From assembly GCA_036244855.1 (NCBI GenBank), contig BQKZ01001452.1:10098-36868 (forward strand): 26,771 nt of DNA. The letters are read 5' to 3'. This document shows positions 12,301 to 18,300 of the stretch, piece after piece. Position numbers and translations under genes: made by a program. Within the stretch, counting starts at the first letter, position 1. The number at the start of each line of letters is the position of its first letter. Below the pieces are notes generated by a model that saw nothing but the letters and a program-made list of their open reading frames with translations, was not told where the DNA came from and made no database searches. Origin of the DNA: Temnopleurus reevesii. Lineage: Eukaryota; Echinodermata; Echinoidea; Temnopleuroida; Temnopleuridae.

Positions 12301-15300
12301 CTTGCATCATCTGAATTAAAGTTTACATGCAGAACGCTGCTACCGTCCAAATACTGAACAAGTTAGGCCGGCCTAAAAGCTTTGGTGTAAACAGGTAACC
12401 AAGCGGGACCCGGTACCGCAATTGGGCCGGCCCTGGGCCGGCCTAAATTTGGGCCGGCAATGTAAACGGGGTCTTATATGCCGATTGCAGTTCAAGTGGA
12501 AAAATGAGGGCAGGGAATTATTTCTGCTCGAGTTGTGTTGGGTAAAAACACAGAGATACCTGTAAGCTGGCGGTGCCGTTGTCCGCCATTTTTAGCATTG
12601 CACATTTTCTGTCTGCCTTTACTTCCTTGCAGTCTTGTGCATTTTATGTCTTTTTGTCTCTATCTCAGACTCTAGTTATCTTCATCTTCGTCTCTCAAAA
12701 GAGTGTCATATTCTTCTCTGTCTGTCTACTTCTGTTGTCTCTTCTTTTCTTCTACTTCTGTCACTCTTTTCACTTGCTTCTTTTCTTTATCACCATGCTT
12801 TTCATTTCATCAAAAATTATATAATCCGGTATTTCATTTTCTTGGTCAGCTTGGGTGCTTCTCAAACCAGTTGTTTCTTGACATCATTGATTTTGATGCA
12901 AGTTTGTAAAAACCACAGAAGATTTTAAAAAAAAGAAGGAAAAAAGAACATACCAGTTTCCATTTCGCAAGCAACCTCTCTCATCTGTGTTCCCAGCCCC
13001 TCGCCGCAGCTAGCACGGGCTGTTCCATTCACGACACATCCTCCCACTCCGGCACAGCTGGCTGTTGTGTTCAGTTCACATGCTCCCCATGACGTCGCTT
13101 GCCAAGAGTATGTATGGCAGGAAACATGTACGTTGCATGGTTTTGTTTGAGTTAGTTGATCGTCGGGTAGACAAGGGTTCAAGTCACGGTTGTAAGGGTA
13201 TGCTGTTGAAAGATAACATGGTCGTTCCAAATGAGAAATGAATTTTCAATATTTCGATATACTATGATTTTCACACCAACAATTTTTTTCTAGGAGTCAA
13301 CATTTTTAGAAACTATTGGCCTGCCTGTTCTTCCGCCATATACTGCACGGCTTGTAACTTGATCCAGCAAGCACAGCCATTTAACCCAATTTTAAAAGAT
13401 CTTCATCGGTTGCCCCTGAAGGAATGTATAGTTTTTAAAATTGTTTCAGGTCATCGATGGGACATCTACAACAATGATTTAATCCACACATACCAACCTA
13501 CATGAACACTAAGGTCTTCAACCAGTAATCTTTTACAAGTTCCGGTTTTGAAGAGATCTTGGGGTGAACGAGCATTTGCTCACTCAGGACCAACTCTGTG
13601 GAATGCTCTTCCCTAGAATGTATAAACCTCAACATCATTGTCTTCATTCAAAGGCAACCGACTTATCTATTAGAGGGGGCCTTTTGACTTTCATTGCCTT
13701 ATACTGTAATTTGTATTTATATTTCATCACTTCAATTAATTTGCTCTGAACGCCTTGAGCATCTAGTTAGGATGGAAAGAGCGCTGTATAAGATTAATTA
13801 CTGAATGATCTAATTTGAATCCCTAATGTTTTTCTATGTTTTGCTGCGTGCTAGAAAAGACGACAACGCCATCAATCTCCTTTTTTGTGACAGATTTGAC
13901 CAATTTCTACATTTTTCTTTTCTATTTCACAACTTCCTCAAGTCTAATGATTTCATTTGGCATTTTACTCCAAAACAACTTTACTAGTCTTGAGAAAGTC
14001 ATCAGGAGGAAATGAAAGGATGGTATAAAAAAAAACCTTGGAGCTTATTCTATTTTATCTTCTATATCATTATATCATAATGCATTCATAAGATTGAGTG
14101 ACAATTCATCTAATATGACAATTTCAAATGAAAAATCCCCCCTAATAAGGACTTAGGGGGTGTTGCTCAAAGGTTGTAGCTGATCATAAGTTGCAGTTAA
14201 TCGGTACGCGCCAATCAAAATCATTGTTTCATGAGCGTCTTGTTAAATGCGCACACCATGCGCGGATGAAAATGTGCGGTACAATTTGCAAAGATACAGT
14301 TGATTTGCAGTTGATTTGAGCAACACCCCCTTAGTCTGCACCAGAAAATTCTTGCTTTAATTAAGAGCAGAAAAATCACAGGAACAGATGAAAAAAAGTT
14401 CGAAGTAAATCATAAAGTTAATAAGAAACTTTAATAGTTCAAACTATTTTGATCTGTTGTTCTGACTTTTATGACTTTAATCAAAGCAAGAATTTTCTGG
14501 CCCAGACCAAGCCTTTAAAAGGGGAGTCTACCCAGAAATAATATTTCTTCAACAGGAGCAGAACAAAAAAAGTTTGAAAAAAAATTGGACAACTAATAAG
14601 AAAGTTATGAATGATTATATATTTAGACAAATTGGCAACTGATGACATGATAGGTGCACAACTGACCATCTATTACATTCATATCAATGTTATAAAATGT
14701 TACTTTTTTCCCCAAAAATATGATTTCCTCAAATTTTTAACCATATAATATCTTTATGATAGATACAAGATCCACTATTTGCATGTTTACATTCATACAA
14801 ACGTTGCAACTTTCTGTAAAAATGATGAATTTTCCTCCTTATTGATAATGAAAACTCCGTTTAGTTGTGCACCCATGATGACATCAAATTGGCAACATCT
14901 CTGGAAATTTCTAGTGATTTGCCCATTTTTTCTAATCTTTAAAAATTCATAACTTTTGTATTACTTGTCCGATTTTCTTCAAACTCTTTTTGTTTTACTC
15001 ACCAATTTTTTCTGCTTCTGTTAAAAAATTATTATTTTTGGGTAGACTCTATAGATTTCTTTTCATGATCATCCATTTAAAATGTTATTTTTTCCTTACC
15101 AACTATCTGTCTCTTTCGTTCCCGAACACCTCCGTTAGCTCCACAAGACACTGATCAAATCACCGCAATCCACGATCAGAATGATATTATCGAGAAAAGT
15201 ATGGCTTTTAATTGATAAATTCAATGAAATGGCATAAAAATAACATAATAAGATTAATCAACCTTCGGATTAGAGGATGAATCCAAAACTACCACAAGTA

Positions 15301-18300
15301 GGAATGCTAAGTCGCATCCAAAGGCTTAATGATCTTCCACTTCAAATGTAATCGTTTCCTTACCAACTATCTGTCTCTTTCGTTCCCGAACACCTCCGTT
15401 AGGTCCACAAGACACCGAACAGTCACCCCAATCCGTCCATTCAGAAACAACACAATCCTCCGCACAGGGCACACGACACGTTCCTTGGCGATCGGGTTTC
15501 GTCTTGCCAGCGCAGAATGACGCATCAACGCGCCGGTTCAGGGCGTTGATGCAGTAGACGGCTCGGTGGCGCTGCCCGGGTCCGCAGTCGTCGTAGCCTC
15601 GGTTCAAGAAGCATTTTGTCCATCGACCTGTGCGAAGGGAAGGGTGATTTAATATGAGAATAATAAAAAAAATCTTGTCAAATATAGTTTTGAATGGGTG
15701 AGGTCCTGTGCGGGGCTCTCGCAAAAGAACCCTTCTGGGCGGTGTTTCACCAAATCGTTCTTAAAGATGCGTTTGACTTTAAGACAGACTGGAGTACGCC
15801 AATGAGTGTAATGTGCTTAATATAAGATTCTTGATCATTCAACAAAACAAATTAATCAGGAATACATTGAATAGACGTGACTTTGTGTAGAGGTTGGACT
15901 CGAAAGGAAAGAAGCATGAGAACTGATACCAGTCGTGCGTATGAACTTAAAACCTTGGTTTCAGTATAATATTGGGATAATATTCCATGCAAAATTTTGG
16001 GTCATTAGGTCAAAGGTCTCAGAGGTCATTTTTCATATGAAAATATTATCTCTTTCTCCCTACATTATAAATGTTTATACTCACTGTGAGCAGAATGGAC
16101 AAAGGAAGCAGTAGTGAAGGCTGGCATGAAGTGGTTTATATTGTCCAATAGTGAATGGTTAGATGCTGCATTCACTCTGAGCAGAAGGGACAAAGGACTG
16201 GGAAAAGGTAAACAACTTCATTCAAGTATTTCCATTAGTTTCATAATCACATAAGAATATCCCAGGTGCTACTCTTGTTAAACATTTTCCAACAGAATAA
16301 GAAGGATGGAAATTCCTTCCATGTCCATGGAGCTATTGTTAATGCTTGAGTAGAGGTTGTTCACTTTGTCCAATTCCGTTGTCCCTTCTGCTCTCAGTGA
16401 CTGAGTCAAAATGCATACTGAATTCACCATGAGCAGAAGGGACAATTAAGGGATTGGATAAAGTAAACAACTTCATTCAAACCTTCATAATAGCTTCATG
16501 ATCACAAAAGAGAGTCCCAGGTGCAACTCTTGTTCAATATTTTCCAATAGAATAAGAAGGATGGAAATTTCTTCTGTGTCCATGGGGCTATTGTTAATGC
16601 TTGAGTAGAGGTTGTTTGCTTTGTTCCAGGCATTTGTCCCTTCTGCTCAGAATGACTGGTTCGATTGAATGAGGAATTTAATGGCAATTTCCCTCATGTA
16701 GAGTGTTAATGTGATAATGAAATCAAACTGTGCGAACTTATCACAGAAAACGCTGACCTCACAGCTAGAAGTAAGACATCCATTTCTGACCTTTCACACA
16801 ATTCTCGCAACCGACAATACACTAAACTTAAGAATCGCAGATGGCGCTATGCAGTTTTAACTAGAATGACGTCATATAAGTTGACTTACCTTCTTCCGGT
16901 TACGCATATTTGCATGTGTTTTCATTTTCGCAAAGGTTCTAGATTGAAAAATCATGTTTGTTTTGCACTTTATGTTAAATATTTCATGATATTAACTTTC
17001 ATTACACCAAGGTTTTTTTCTTTTATACAGTACCAAGTACCTTTGATAGTGCTAAAAGAAGAAAAATGGGCAATTATCCAAAAGGATAGCCATGGCACGT
17101 GTATTAGCTTCCCAAACCGGAAGTCCCCTAGTCAACTGTAACGGATCAATATTGTTTAATATCGGGTATTGTCGGTTGCGAGAATTAAATTCAATTCAAT
17201 TTGTTAACCAATTCATTGCATAAAGTAATAAAGTCACATTTAGCACATCATAACATGAAAACCACAAGGTGTTATATCTATGAGCAGATTCCATGTCCGA
17301 TGTTTATATTTGTTATGAATATGTTTCATGGTTTGTTTTATGAATAATTATGCAGGTTTTCATTTATTCATATATGGAAATAAAACTTGAATTATAAAAA
17401 GCAGACCGCAGAATCAGTTCCTCAATTTCTGATGTGGTTTCCTTTTTTTCAAATACATGTTCGAGGACAGGAATTATTTTAGGGCCAAATCAATAAATTT
17501 CTTTCTTAAATTGACAACACTAAAAATGTGCAATTCAGTAGCATCTTTTCATGTTTAATGTTGTGTTACTTTAGGGTTTGTTAGGTTTCTTTAATTTTTC
17601 ATGTTTTTTCTTTGTCTTTTCTTAGTATTTTTATAAATATTTCAATCTGTACCTTTATATACAAACTTCTTATATTGTGTTACTTGGTTCATATTTTATG
17701 TATTATTTGGTGGCAGCATCTCATAAGACTCTGTTCTTTCCAGCTGTCTCCTAATTAGATATTATTTGTATATTTTACCGTGTACATGAAATTGTTTTTT
17801 ACTTTTGAATGAAATAAATATGAATTAAGAATGTTACCAAACTGATTCTTCATCATCCCCGAAAACATGTTAAAACGATCAAAGTTGCTAATTTTTATGA
17901 AAAATATTGATTTGTAAATGTTCCATGTGTTGCCAACCTAAGTATATACAACAATTTTAGTGATTACTTTTATTTAGCAAATTATCTGCATTAAATGGCA
18001 AACAGTTGTACAGTGTACAATAATAATGGTCAGTGATCGTCAAATCTCTGTGACTTTGAAAATTCATAACTTTTGAACGGGTTGTTCAATTTCGCTCAAA
18101 TTTTAACAGATTGTTCATCTGATTTTTCTTCATTCAATGAGAGCACAATAACTCCAGGGGTTAGTTCCCCTTTAAGGAAACATTTTACTTCCACCTAAGA
18201 ATTTTATAATGTCTTACTGAGTCCATGATTTGATTATCACATTAAAGCAGTTAAAGTGACATGCAGGAAAGTGGAATTCATTATAACCAATCACGAATCA

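Noticed and set aside
12573..12928. Ser/Leu/Phe-rich plus-strand frames
   Set aside because: Three overlapping frames over a T/C-rich intron stretch; hydrophobicity comes from base composition.
15329..15520. 63-codon plus-strand frame
   Set aside because: Antisense shadow of exon b.
16866..17141. 91-codon plus-strand frame
   Set aside because: Lies inside a TIR element and resembles no transposase.
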